Source: Ancylostoma caninum
Taxonomy: Eukaryota > Nematoda > Chromadorea > Rhabditida > Ancylostomatidae
Direction: 5' to 3'
DNA: 64,000 nt
NCBI GenBank assembly: GCA_037903475.1
Contig: JBAJFG010000615.1
Coordinates: 1,264,501 to 1,328,500, forward strand
Below the pieces are notes generated by a model. The model ran no database searches. It worked only from the letters and a program-made list of their open reading frames with translations, and was not told where the DNA came from. Of this stretch, positions 1 to 10,612 are shown in pieces (positions within the stretch are counted from its first letter, which is position 1; each line of letters starts with the position of its first letter). The position numbers were made by a program, and so were the translations under genes.

Positions 1-687
1 CTTATGTTAGATAGTAGAAGAAGCAAAATTTGAAGGAGGTGGGATGGAAGTAGGGACGGGACAGAGAGTGAGAGAAAGAGAAAGAAGCAAACGAAAAGAA
101 ATTAAGGGCAGTGTCTCACTCCTTTACCGATTGCTTTTCGACATCAGAAGAATTTGCAGGCGATATCTAATCACGATGTTTTACTCATTTCTCCACAAAA
201 TTTCTGTAAAACCGTTATTTTTGAAGAGAAATGGCCCCAGTGATACGACAGCCATCACGAGGAGATGCGGCATGAGGTGACAGAAGTGATATAAATCCTT
301 GGTGCCTCACAGGGGCGCAATTCCTCGTGGTAGTTGTCGTGGCACGAGAACCTCAAACTCTCCAAAATTAATGGGATTTTTGGCAGGTGTGCAGGGTGCG
401 CAATATGGATATCGTTGTGATCAGTGTCATCCTCTAATTCTTTTGATGTCAGAACATCAGACTCGTTCTCCAGGTGCGGAACCGCCTTTGATATTGTTCA
501 GATTCACTGTTGTTTTGGTCGGTTCTGGCGAGTACATGTGGGCGTGCGTAAGGTAGTAGTGACAGAACGGGGCGTGGAAGAGAGAGGTATTAATTTGAAA
601 TTTTAGACATCCAACTTATTTACGGTACATACTGCATCAACATTTCGAACAACGGTCTCAAACGTAAACATATTTTGGTTTGTCTAG

Positions 688-1088
688 GAAGCAGTTTTCC
701 AGCCAATTTCACCGCTTAAATACGATCCTGACGATCCTTCGACATTTCCGCAATCAGAGGATGACGAGAGTGCTGTTAGGCGTAGTAAACCATCAAAGGA
801 AAAGAAAAATAAGTCGGCAGAGAAGAAAAACAAATCCAAGGGCTTGAATGCGTTGAAAAGTAGTCCTTTCTCCAGCCGCCTTCCTCCTATGCGTACGTCA
901 TTATTTATTACAGAAGATAATAATAATTTCTTACCGAAATTGCATTCTTTGCAGTGAACCTGCGAGAAGCCAACGATATGGAAACGGTTAACGATATGGT
1001 CAGTGCATGGGGCGCTGTTCAAGTCCAAGACCAAGACAATCCAAACAAGGACCCTAAAGTCCGCTCTGAGATGCTCATGCCGAAATAA
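688..1088 (+). CDS. Lysine-rich C-terminal exons, unknown family, copy 1 (5' partial)
   Basis: Two joined exons, 688-892 and 955-1088. The acceptor TGTCTAG precedes 688, the donor is GTACGT at 893, the next acceptor is TTTGCAG, and phase 1 is kept across the 62-bp intron. The frame ends in TAA. The peptide reads SPLKYDPDDPSTFP, then an acidic patch, then a Lys/Ser-rich stretch, and closes with a conserved tail (NDMETVNDMVSAWGAV). The same two-exon layout, intron phase and tail recur at 10922-11543 and, broken, at 34987-35430, which argues for real coding sequence. No start codon or 5' exon could be assigned; it may lie before the window. I do not recognise the family. The composition suggests a soluble or cytoplasmic basic tail, but this is only inference. 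Confidence 0.55.
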
Positions 1089-1694
1089 ACGCGAATTATC
1101 CATTGCAATTCTGGCGTTCGAGCAGTTTGCAACAGCAAAAGTCGTGAGACCAAATAAAAGCTTTTACGATATGGAGCGAATGTCATGTTCCGAGTTAAAG
1201 GGAGAACCAAAGGGAACTTCCGCGCCTGATATTTAGATCGTTTTGGATACTTCGCAGTTGCACCAACATTCCCACGAAAGCTGCACCGTCGTAGACATGA
1301 TCTTTCTCAAAATATATGGAGATTAGATGCTCACCTGCGTCTCAACAGGATTAGTTGTACCGTAAGTGGTATGGCTGTCTTTGTTTGCAACCACTCTTTC
1401 CTGACGACAGAACTTGCTGACATTCCCACCTCTTTCCATTTCAAGCCCATCCAACTTGGCCAGCCAAGGCAGGGTGGTCACTGCTACCGTCAGCTCCAGG
1501 AATTAGCTAACGAGAAAAGCGGAACAGAAGGTGTTTGGGACACCTCGTCCATGACAACGCTCGGCCCCACACTGCCATCGAGACGCAGTCCAACTAGCCG
1601 AGTCGGGCTGGGACACCCATACCTCAGCCACTCCACTCTGCTGACCTAGCCCCAGCTGATTAGCATCTATTTCTTTCCCTGAATGTTTTCCTTT
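1089..1694. other. Intergenic, no gene seen
   Basis: A single open frame of about 90 codons (1371-1649) lacks splice signals and family resemblance. The stretch probably belongs to decayed repeats leading into the mariner remnant that follows. Confidence 0.4.
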
Positions 1695-1846
1695 CTGAGA
1701 AATCCTCTGCTAGATTCCATGATGTCAAGACGGCAGTTGCTGAGTTCTTCGACTCTCAGACCCTGCATATGTGGCAAAAGGAATCAGATCCTGCTCAGTT
1801 GGTGGAGTATTTCATAGCTAACTGTGGTGGTTGTATTGCTGATTGA
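1695..1846 (+). pseudogene. Mariner transposase C-terminal fragment
   Basis: The frame to the TGA at 1844-1846 reads RFHDVKTAVAEFFDSQ and later QLVEYFIANCGGCIAD. This is the pattern of the extreme C-terminus of mariner transposases (D/E-D-V-x-x-A-V-x-x-F-F-x-S, then a region ending in G-x-Y/C-I). Only about 50 codons remain, with no DDE/D catalytic core upstream, so it is a dead fragment. A second, oppositely oriented mariner end lies at 3574-3930. Confidence 0.5.
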
Positions 1847-1913
1847 GTATGTAGTCGAATAAGGTTACATTAAGAACAAAGATGACGAAAATTTCGGACT
1901 CGCCAACCTAATA

Positions 1914-2150
1914 AGGGCAATTTATACTTGCTGCGTGCGTCAGTCGCGCATCAGTCGCACACATCCATTTGAGAGGGATTTTCCATGAAGACCGGGCAAC
2001 ACGGCATGTACATCCTCAATGAAAGAACGCGCAGCCGTCGCAAGCCCGGAAACGCGTGCGTCTGAGCTGCGACTGCAATGCGACTGTACCCTATTTTTCA
2101 TCATATGGACGCACGCGCGTCATTCGCACGCACCCAGTATAAATTGCCCT
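1914..2150. repeat. MITE with 15-bp perfect terminal inverted repeats
   Basis: The ends AGGGCAATTTATACT (1914-1928) and its exact reverse complement (2136-2150) bound a 237-bp non-coding block. Similarity continues inward over GCGTGCG. No clear target-site duplication was found. Its GC-rich interior shares the AAACGCGTGCGTCT phrase with 5587-5600. Confidence 0.6.
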
Positions 2151-3573
2151 ACAGATGCAGCCGTGAGACCCGCGTCAGACGTATGCGCTCATTTGCGGAG
2201 GGTTTTCAAAGAAGACCGGTCAAAGCATCATCTCAGGCAATAACACAGGGCGAAATCGGCCCGAGCGGGCCACCCGAGCTACCAAAAAAGTGGGCGTGGC
2301 CTGTTACAGGGCGACCCGAGGGAATTACTTGAACCCTCGGGTGACCCGAAGGTGTGACAAGAGGCACCGGGCGAGCCGAGGGCATGGTAGCGAATAACCG
2401 GGCGAGCCGAAGGAATGCTGAAATTTTTCGGGCGACCCGAAGGCATTTATTGCAGGATTGAGAGCATTCGAAGTGAATACCTTCAGTCATGAGCAAGGGA
2501 GAAATGTGTTCGTACAAATGCGTCACAAACGCCGTCACTTCGACCTGGTGACGAAGACGATTTAGAAAGTATCCATTTTCTGTTCGTTTATAAAAATTTC
2601 CTTCAACAACCTGATCAATAAGAGATTTCGAGCGGCGCTTTTCTCCCAAGAAATAAAAGGAGATTTTTTTTCGAGTAAAGGAAACCGAGTATGATGAAAC
2701 AGCTGTATGTAACACCCAAGATTCGTCCTGTTTACAAAAGCATGAACGGAAAGATTCCCCTTAATAAATGATGCGTAGTGATCGCTCATAGAAGTTTCTA
2801 CATGTTAAGCATGAGTCCGATCTCCTTAGAATGAATCAGGTCCAATAAATGGGAAATGGCTGGCTCAGTGGCTCATAAATTATTGTCACAATTAGTGCCA
2901 CCAATGTACTTTTTTTCAGACGATATCGTCCCACCCATATCCCCCCCCCCCCCCTCTTCAAGCTAGGTGCTCAGTGGATGCGACCCGCCTTTGCACCCTC
3001 TTCAACCACTGCTCGAGAATTAAATTTTAATTAAAAGTTCATAAATGAATTTTCATATGGGACATTAAAAGGCAAAGTCTTGTGGCATATTCTTTCGGGT
3101 TATGCAGCCTTGGCCGTTCTCCAAAAATCCATCGGAAGCGTGCGTTTGACTCACCCATCTAGTATAAGTACTACATACACATCTAGTTATCCCTTTGGGA
3201 CAAATGACTAATACTAATAGGAAACACTGTTCTTGTTCATACTCTAGTTCTAACACGTTCACGTGAAGAAGCAAACTTTTTTGTCTGATATGCTCATCCT
3301 TCCATAGCGATATGAACACCTTACGATAACGCAATATCGAAGCAAATCATTTAGTACCTGCGTCTACCGAGAAGAGGTTATCGAGTGGAAAGTGCCTTCT
3401 TTGGGCATAATACGGGAATGTTCTGCTACCTTATGTGGGAAGCACCTGGGTCAAATAACAGAGAGGAGCCCACACATGGGCCCCTCTAATGACTACGATC
3501 TTGTCATATCAGGGTAGTAAGAAACTCTTGAGCCGTTTGACACCTTTTCTTCTGTCATCCTGTCTAGAAGTTA

Positions 3574-3930
3574 CTAAGCAATATGTTCACCATAGCTTGT
3601 CACTACAGTTCCCCACCTAATGGGCAGGTCAGCGTTCCCTTTTTTCCTAAAACAAGGAGACTGGGAGTCAAAGAAATCGCTGACAGTCCTTCTAACATCT
3701 TCAGATTTGGTGAATTTTATGTTAGCTAGGTATACCTTAAAGAGGCGAAACAAGTAGTAGTCAGAGGAGGCAATGTCTGAAGAATAGGGTGGATGAGGAA
3801 CCTTGTCCCAGTCCAGCTCCAACCTCCTATACAGAACCTAGCAGTCATCGTGGAGTACGTGCAGAGAATCTCGTGTTGGCCATTTGTCTGGAGCAGCGTC
3901 CGCGATTTTCTGGAGCTCATTCGCGTAAAT
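3574..3930 (-). pseudogene. Mariner transposase 3' half, frame broken
   Basis: On the minus strand the frame reads VPHPPYSSDIASSDYYLF, then KFTKSEDVRRTVSDFFDS, and ends near SYGEHIA at the stop at 3574. This matches the catalytic-domain end of mariner transposases (the HPPYSPDLAPSDYHLF signature with the last catalytic Asp, followed by the FF-x-S and RW-x-x-V motifs). An in-frame TAG just after VLHDDC (about 3838) and further upstream frame changes show decay. It lies inside the 2230-5535 TIR element, so it may be a nested insertion or that element's own ancestor gene. Confidence 0.7.
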
Positions 3931-4541
3931 GATACCCGAGACTGTGTGGGCTTGTGAGAGTCTGTGCCCTAAAATGGCAGTCACGGGTCAAGGACAATGC
4001 CTTTCAGAAAGTTGCGTCACTATACAGATTCATCTTGCAGCGCGTAAGCATTTTTCTATCCCATGACTTACTCTGAGAATTGTTGAATTCTATTCGTGCC
4101 ATAGATCACTGATCCACCTGAAAGAAATACAGGAGTATTCAATAAGAATAAACGGCAGGAAGGGCCGTGATCATCTCCTAAGAAATCTCCCCGAAAGCGT
4201 TGAGTCAACGCTCATCGGTAAGTCAAACTTAAATCTCCACTATGTTTCGGCGCTGGGCAATCTTCACGTTGTTTCGGCGCCGCGTCACAAGGCAGTGAGC
4301 CTTCAGTGGGGCAAGTTATTATTCGCTGCGTTACCAGTCACTTGGCATGTTTTGCCTTCACACTTGGCATACTTTCTGTGTGAGCCTACGTTGAGGTCGG
4401 CCTAGCAAAACTTTGAATCTCTTGCTGAGCGTATTTAGCCTCAATAATCTAGTGTTCCTGAGCTTTCATATTAAAACGTTTATGACTTCTCTGTACAATC
4501 TGAACCCAATGTTTAAGACTTTGTGGAGGACATGCTAGACT

Positions 4542-4801
4542 ATGGATGGAAAGAAGTCCAGGACGGCCAAGCAGAAGAAGGGAACGAGTCAAGGTAACCT
4601 TCAAAATTATAACCATGTGTTTCACTAAAGTTTACAATGATCTTGATCATTTTAGTTTGTACATCGGACTCGAGAACAGTAGCGAAGAGCGTGAAGAAGC
4701 GCTCGCTATTTTGTGTAGAGAACGAATGGACTGGCGCACTGACCTGTTCAAGGCATTGCAGAAAGCGCTGTGTGTATTATTATTATTATTTTATACTCTG
4801 A
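4542..4801 (+). CDS. Possible two-exon small basic ORF
   Basis: An ATG at 4542 opens MDGKKSRTAKQKKGTSQ with a GTAACC donor at 4594. A TTTTAG acceptor before 4656 continues in phase for 48 more codons to TGA 4799-4801, giving about 64 lysine/arginine-rich residues ending in a TAT-repeat-encoded tyrosine run. The phase match is the only support. A competing frame across the same exon (LENSSEEREEALAILC) looks equally plausible, and a GTAAGT donor at 4903 suggests a different, broken gene. No family is recognised. Confidence 0.15.
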
Positions 4802-5838
4802 GTCTTCTCATGTGCATGGAAACAATTTCCATTTTTCCGAAGAGATGTGCGTTCGTATAAGTATGAGATCAAAGACGAAAAAGGCATGTGGGTGGCCAAC
4901 GACGTAAGTTGTGGGTGTACGTACAAAAACAGTTGTGCCTTAATGAAAACAGTCATTCAGCACAAAGCAAAGAGAACAAGATACGATCTCCCCAATGAGG
5001 ATGTGAACAATTATGAGGTCACAAACATCTTTTAGCACGCATATACGATACTATTGGTGTAGAATTCTGTTCTAGGTCGATCGGAGTTCATAGAAAAGGA
5101 CTACTGAAGAGCAATCCTTCTGATTTGATTTTGATTTTGATCGAAATAAAGATCGAAAAAATCCTTTGTTCATTTCACATGCACATGCATCCCGACTGGG
5201 TAAGCTCCAGAACGCTCGTGAAGGTGTGGTACAAGGTATCCAGTATTCGGGGCAGGCTATATGGCAGGTGAGCAAGCGAACCGACGGCGATACCCGGACG
5301 ACGCAATGGCGATTATCGGGTCACCCGATCCGGCATCCTCGGCCCTCCACCTAAACACCCTCGGGTCGCTCTGTTCTCGTTGTCGGCTCGCCCGATCTTG
5401 AAAACTGGCTTTCAAGTTCGGGCGACCCGAATACAACTACAGTGCGACCCGGCAGCAATTACTGAGCGACCCGAGGATAACGCGACGGGTCACTGGGTAA
5501 TCGCCGTCGGGTCGCACTGTGCTATTGCCTGAGATATACATTACGAAAGAGAATAGCGTGTGGTGACTGCGAGCAATGACAATGTAAACGCGTGCGTCTC
5601 ACCTGCGTCCACGCCTACCCTTCCTCACGCGCGCGACAATCTCGCTGGCCGCGCAGAAAAGGCACCGGGACTAGCGAGACTGGGCCACGCGGCCACCGAG
5701 ATTGTCGCGCACGCCTTGCGAGATCGGCGCGCGCGCCCAGCTAACTCAATGTGCGCGCCCAGCGATGACGTCGCAAAAGGTCGATACCGGATGATGGCCA
5801 AGTTTTGAACGTTGGGCAAGAGAGGTTCATTTCATAAA

Positions 5839-6353
5839 TGTACTGATGGTGCACGGCCATCAAAAATGCCCCGCTAGGGCATTTTTGCAAAGATGGCCGT
5901 GCACCATCAGTATCCTCCTCAGTGGACTTCAGAGGTTGAAAGAGATCACTCAGACAAACCATCGCTGGTCGCGCGCACCTTTTTGAGGTCTGCGCGAGAA
6001 GCGAGCCTTGCTTCGCTTCGCGCGGAGCAGAAGGAAATAGGACAGTTTCGAAGACGCAGGTCGATAATGTCGCACGCTTCTGCCGGAGCACAATTTCGCA
6101 AGGCGCGGAGCAGAGGAGGGACGATTTTCGAAGGGCGCAGACGACGAAAGACGCTCGCTGGGCGCGAGCGAGAAAACATTTTCACCAGCAAGAAATACGA
6201 AGCAACACCAGTGGGACTCCGCGGTCAGCTCCCTGGACAGATTCAATTTCCAGAGGCCCATCGCCTTCAACTGGTAACTTCCATTGAAGGAGAGTTCATA
6301 GCGGGCATTTTCATCGAGGATTTCTGCGAAGGTAGTCATGCACCATCAGTACA
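5839..6353. mobile_element. Foldback/MITE element with 15-bp TIRs
   Basis: TGTACTGATGGTGCA at 5839-5853 is repeated inverted at 6339-6353. The left end continues into a large hairpin (5841-5912). The body (about 5940-6190) is GC-rich, repeats the TCGCTGGNCGCGC motif, and recurs inverted at about 8225-8475. If the ends are trimmed to CTGATGGTGCA, both are flanked by TA, which would suit a TA-targeting family. Open frames here are on several strands and are not credible genes. Confidence 0.45.
5841..5912. repeat. Two-tier hairpin
   Basis: A 21-bp arm (5841-5861) pairs perfectly with 5892-5912. Inside it, AAAAATGCCC (5862-5871) pairs with GGGCATTTTT (5877-5886) around a 5-nt loop, with a 5-nt bulge on the 3' side. 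Confidence 0.8.
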
Positions 6354-6599
6354 TCTATGTGGTGAACCCTTGTAGCTCAACGTTCAAAGCTTGACCATGA
6401 GCCGGTATTGACCGACTGTGACACCATCGCTGGGCGAGCGCATCGAGTTCGCTGGGCGCGCGTTGCAAGTTCGCTGGCAACGCGCTCCATTCTCGCTGGT
6501 CCCGGGCCAGGTTGATAAATTATCAACGGGGGGGGGCGTATGGTGGGCAGATGAAGGGGGGGGGGTGTCGTGGAGGTGGGGATGGTGGTCCAGCTTTAA

Positions 6600-7600
6600 A
6601 TGAAAGGTTCAACACAAGAATTACGGAAGTGACGTTGAGTCGATAAAAATGGCCATTTTTACTTGTTTTTATCGAGTAGATCGAAGCAGGAAGGATGACA
6701 ACTGAGGGAAAGGGAACCACACTTCTTGAGAGCACAAACCTTCGACTAATTAAAACTGATCAAAAATTGGCACCGCTTTCGGCCACTTTTTCTGCTATTC
6801 ATGTCCAACTACAACCATGCCTCCGATCAAGTCAAAATTTTAGGTGAAAAATTTCGCACGTCCGTACTGCCAATCCTATCCTGCAGGCCGGCCGATAAAG
6901 AGAGCTGTGCTCCACACCCAAGTTTGAGATCTTCAAGTTCGAGAGAAAAGATTCAGCACGAGAATTACGGAGATGAGATTTCGTCGATAAAAATGGCCCG
7001 TTTTGCATGTTTTTATCAACGGAGTTGAGTGGCTGTAGAGACAGTTGCGTAAAAATACTTGCACAGCCTGAAAGCGCATACTTTCTACTATTTGAAACTG
7101 AAAAAAATTGGCACCTTACCGGGCCAGGTCTTCTGCTATGGGTGTCTGATCACAACCATGCCTCTGAGCGAGTCAAAATTTTAGGTGAAAATGTTCGCAC
7201 GTTTACTGCCAATCCTACCCAGTCCTGCGAGCCGATAAGAAGTGACTCTACGGACCCCATACGACTGTGCTTTATCGCCAAGTTTCAGGTTTCCAGGTTG
7301 AAGAGAAAAGATTCGACAGGAGAGCTACGACGACGAGGTTTCGTCGATAAAAATGGCCTTTTTTACATGTTTTTATCGACGGAGTTGGATCGCGGTGGAG
7401 GCAACTGCGGAAAAAGGAGCCAAATAGCTTGGAAGCGCAAACCTTCTACAACTTAAAACTGGGAAAAAAAATTGGCACATCTACTGGCTAGATATCCTGC
7501 TTTTCATGTCCATCTACAACCACACCTCTGAGCAAGCCAAAACTTTAGATGGAAATTTTTGCACGCTCGTACTGCTAGTCCTGCCTAGTTCTGCAATCTG
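6600..7600. repeat. Tandem satellite, about 344-360 bp units, three copies plus a partial
   Basis: The landmark TCGATAAAAATGGCC starts at 6640, 6984 and 7344, giving periods of 344 and 360 bp. Other shared phrases recur at the same spacing (AAAATTGGCACC, CAACCATGCCTC, AAAATTTTAGGTGAAAA). Each landmark is the left arm of a short palindrome that closes with TTTTTATCGA. A fourth unit fades out after about 7600. Units differ by eye at many positions, so the array is old. Confidence 0.65.
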
Positions 7601-8224
7601 ATCTAGTGTCCTTTCGTGCACTACGTCCGAATATCTCGAGCCCACCACAAGCACAATTTATTTTAAATCGTGCAAAAATTTCAGCCTTGGAGAGATCGAA
7701 CCCTTGACTAGTAGATGACGTATATCGATATTTTTCATGACAAATCTAAAGCAAATATCTTGAGCAAGTCTGAAGTCATGCATTCAGAGCGATATTTGCC
7801 AAACGCGTACATTTCAACTTTTTGCAAAAATTCTGGGTAGAGAGGGGATCGAACCCTTGATGGTGTACGCGGTGGCTACTCCTACTGCTGCTAGAACGTA
7901 TGAATTTGAAGTCGAGTAGTGTCTGCACTTTCGTTCTCATTTCTCTTCTCACTTGAAATTTGTGTACGAAGGAGGGGGGGGGTCGTATTTTTGGCAGCTG
8001 AGAGGGGAGGGGGTCGTATGGGGGGCGACGTCATCATCGTCTATCATCATCACGCTTGACCCTGTCCCGGCCTGCGCGGCCAGCGAGATTATTGCGCGCG
8101 CCGTGCGAGGGTTTGTCTGAGTAATCTCACGCCCTCAGAAACCGAACTTGATGTCTGCACGGATCGGCGGAGCTCCACTGATGCTGTTTCGTATTTCTTG
8201 CTGGTGAGGACGTTTTCTCACTCG

Positions 8225-8475
8225 CGGCCAGCGAGATTGTTGTGAGCGCCCTCGCGCGCGCCGAGCGAGAGTTTTTCATTGTCTGCGCATTTCGAAAATC
8301 GTCCCTACTCTGCTCCGCGCCTAGCGAAATTGTGCTTCGGCAGAAGCGAGCGACATTACCGACCTGCGTCTTCGAAACTGTACTATTTCCCTCTGCTCCG
8401 CGGGAAGCGAAGCAGGGCTCGCTTCTCGCGCAGACCTCAAACAAGTGCGCGCGACCAGCGAGGGTTTGTCTGAGT
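8225..8475. repeat. Inverted copy of the 5940-6190 GC-rich module
   Basis: Reading this block on the plus strand gives the same peptide phrase (LLAQTS, after CVFETVLFPSAPREAK) as the minus strand of 5940-6091. The two blocks are therefore inverted copies about 2 kb apart. They may be the two arms of one larger foldback element covering about 5.6-8.5 kb, with the satellite array between them. Confidence 0.55.
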
Positions 8476-8782
8476 CATTAGATTGTCGCACGCGCGACCA
8501 ACGCACGCATCCAACATGAACTGCCATTTTGAAGCCGTTAACAGACACTTGGTGCGGCCGGCCCCCCGATCAGTAGATGCCAACCGGCCGAGCCAAAACC
8601 CATCACCTGCTGGTCGCTCTACTACAAGTGCCAGCGACCGAGAGATAGCCAGGTCCGGCATGATAACTTTCCGGCCGGGCTGGTCAACCATAAGAACCTG
8701 CCGGTCGGCCTGGAGAACCATGACAGCATTCCGGTCAGCTCGGTCGGAAGGGTTGGTTGGTGATAGTAGGGAAGTGATGAAA

Positions 8783-9160
8783 GATGAAGGCATGAGCCGA
8801 GCTGATGATATCAGAAGCAGGGATGGCCGAGTGGATAAGGCTGTTGGCTCTCAATGATTCAAAAAGCATGGAAGGGTTGAGTCGAATTCTATCGATGACA
8901 GAAAAATCTGGTAATGTGGAAACATGCATGGACTATGCAAGGAGCCACCTTTCCTATTTCTGATTGAAATCAACAGAGTTTCGTTGCCTTTACACCCCGA
9001 AGGATCAACATGGAGCCACAGCGGCGGCGAATGCGGAACACAACTAAGAGCTGCCAGAAGTTGTCGCGCTGTCGGCGGCCAACTGATGGGTAATCGTGGA
9101 CAACGCTGTCCTGGGCATTCAAATCCGAGCAGCAGTGCCGCTCCCCACTCGACCTGGAGC
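8783..9160 (+). repeat. tRNA-derived SINE-like repeat, copy 1
   Basis: A class II tRNA-like head carries box A TGGCCGAGTGG (8824-8834) and a degenerate box B (about 8874-8890). A shared non-tRNA body follows (CGGCGGCGAATGCGG and onward). The same block lies at 18908-19178 and 34389-34767. The head resembles Leu/Ser tRNAs, but the acceptor stem and anticodon arm do not fold as a functional tRNA. A block-like duplication unit is the alternative to a true SINE. Confidence 0.5.
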
Positions 9161-9324
9161 AGTTCCTGTCGAACGGAGGCCCATCGCCGGCCGGCTTCTT
9201 CTATGATTGCCGACTGGGCTCCGACCCGGTGATTCCCCGGCTGGTGATGGTAGAGCGGGCTGTCCGCCCCAAGTTTCTGAGTTGTTGGCGATCCTTGCTC
9301 AAAATAAATATGCTTGCTCGGTTG

Positions 9325-10612
9325 GAACTCCGGTATGTGGACGCGTTTCTGGGGCTGGCTCGGGGCGCGGCGCTGACGCGTCGCGGTCCGCCTAGCTAGG
9401 GCGGGGGGTCTGCTTCTAGAACGCGCAGGAGTGATGTACTCGTTGAGGACTGCAACTGTGAACTTCGTTCATACAATATTGAATAAGGCAATCATTTACT
9501 ATTATTACTTCTCACTGTCTTCAAGAACAAACTATTTAAGGACTTGATATCATAAATAATGCTTGTAGTTAGCAATGAATTAGTCAAAAAGGCTCAAAAC
9601 AACATCAGATATGGTTTCGCGTTAGAATTATGACTACTAATCGTAATAGGAACAAACAATTGAGGTTCTTGAATGACAATGACCAGTTCAGATCACAATT
9701 AGTTACTGCATAACGAATGATTCTTTAGCATAATACATAATCGCACTGGGAACAGGCCAAATGTGACTAATTAAAATTGGCTTTTCATCGCACACCAGTG
9801 GAATTTAAAAAGTAATTTTAGCCAATGAAACTCAAATATCACCAGGGTTACACTTCTTCTAACTGCCATTGGCCATTTTTCGAACACTGGCTACCTACGC
9901 CTCTGCAGCAAACCCACTGAGCCCAAGCATTGCATACTTTATTGTTCGAGCAGCTAACCCAGTATACGTCATTTTCACCCTCTTCATCCGGATTTCTTTT
10001 CCCACAAACAAAGCATGTCTGTAATTGTTTGCGATCAATACTCAATATGCGTTGCCTTTCAATGAAATGGACCTCGAAGTCTGTCCAGGTAGCGAAGGTC
10101 CCCTAACCAAGCCAAATTCGTGGAACTTTTATGAACATCTCTCAAATATGCATAAAGTTTTTTTCAGGGAGAAGGACCCCTCCTTGCAGATGTGACAAGG
10201 TGCAGACGTGCGCATGCAGGCGGACGGGCTGCAAAATATTCATATCTTTAGTTTCTGAAACAAATGTATGCAAATGGAACCAGATTTCACGACTGACCTT
10301 TCAGACAAGACAGTATTAAGGAAACGATATTAAGCAACAACAAAATGAGCTCACAAATGTGACTTATATAAGAAACAAGAGAGATTGTCTAAGATCATAG
10401 TGTACGTCTGATGGTAATCCTAACAACTATCAACTAGACCACTATACCTCTAACACAGATTCAATCGGAGCTATTCAGTGTCGTTTGAATGAAGCTCACA
10501 GATATCACTCTTGCGCTCTAGGAGCAAATGCCTCGCCCTAACTAGGAGCGCTGCGACGCGGCCGCGCCGCGTCCCGAGCCAGCCCCAGAAACGCGTCCAC
10601 ATACCGGAGTTC
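9325..10612. mobile_element. 1288-bp long-TIR transposon with 9-bp target duplication
   Basis: Both ends begin GAACTCCGGTATGTGGACGC, are identical for about 40 bp, and stay recognisably inverted for roughly 160 bp. The flanks are perfect 9-bp direct repeats, GCTCGGTTG at 9316-9324 and 10613-10621. A 9-bp duplication with long TIRs points to a Mutator-like (MULE) element; Merlin (8-9 bp) is an alternative. The interior is AT-rich and contains only a short cysteine-rich ORF, so the element is probably non-autonomous. Confidence 0.75.
9848..10045 (-). CDS. Short cysteine-rich (PHD-like) zinc-finger ORF inside the transposon
   Basis: The frame reads CFVCGKRNPDEEGE, then DVYWVSCSNNKVCNAWAQWV and a closing CCRG...C cluster. 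This C-x2-C ... W-x-x-C ... C-x-x-W-x-x-x-x-C arrangement resembles the C-terminal zinc finger found on some DDE transposases and PHD-type folds. At 65 residues it is only a tail. An upstream exon would have to lie towards 10612, and none was found. It may be a captured or residual piece of a transposase gene. Confidence 0.4.
   Translation of the reverse strand: MSIDRKQLQTCFVCGKRNPDEEGENDVYWVSCSNNKVCNAWAQWVCCRGVGSQCSKNGQWQLEEV

Larger units (their letters stand above)
2230..5535. mobile_element. 3.3-kb element bounded by TIRs and CGGGCGACCCGA subterminal arrays
   Basis: The left end (2230-2248) begins ATCTCAGGCAATAACACAG. The right end (5517-5535) is its reverse complement with one mismatch. 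Directly inside each end is an array of short near-palindromes of the type CGGGYGACCCGA (about six at 2251-2455, about eight at 5310-5517). Paired ends plus subterminal repeats are typical of a DNA transposon. The two ends could instead be two separate small elements of one family. The interior holds a decayed mariner end, so any original transposase is not visible. No target duplication was seen. Confidence 0.45.

Noticed and set aside
2233..2715. 160-codon minus-strand ORF
   Set aside because: It is composed largely of the subterminal repeat array and terminus of a transposon.
2941..2954. Homopolymer C run and G runs at 6529, 6557, 7973, 40429 and 53470
   Set aside because: Simple low-complexity sequence prone to sequencing error; no associated structure beyond possible G-quadruplex potential.
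5893..6375. Overlapping GC-rich ORFs on both strands
   Set aside because: GC-rich inverted repeat sequence is open in several frames; no protein family is visible.
7680..7860. Two minus-strand box B-like sites (GGGTTCGATC) suggesting tRNA genes
   Set aside because: No matching box A or foldable cloverleaf; at best decayed tRNA-related repeats.
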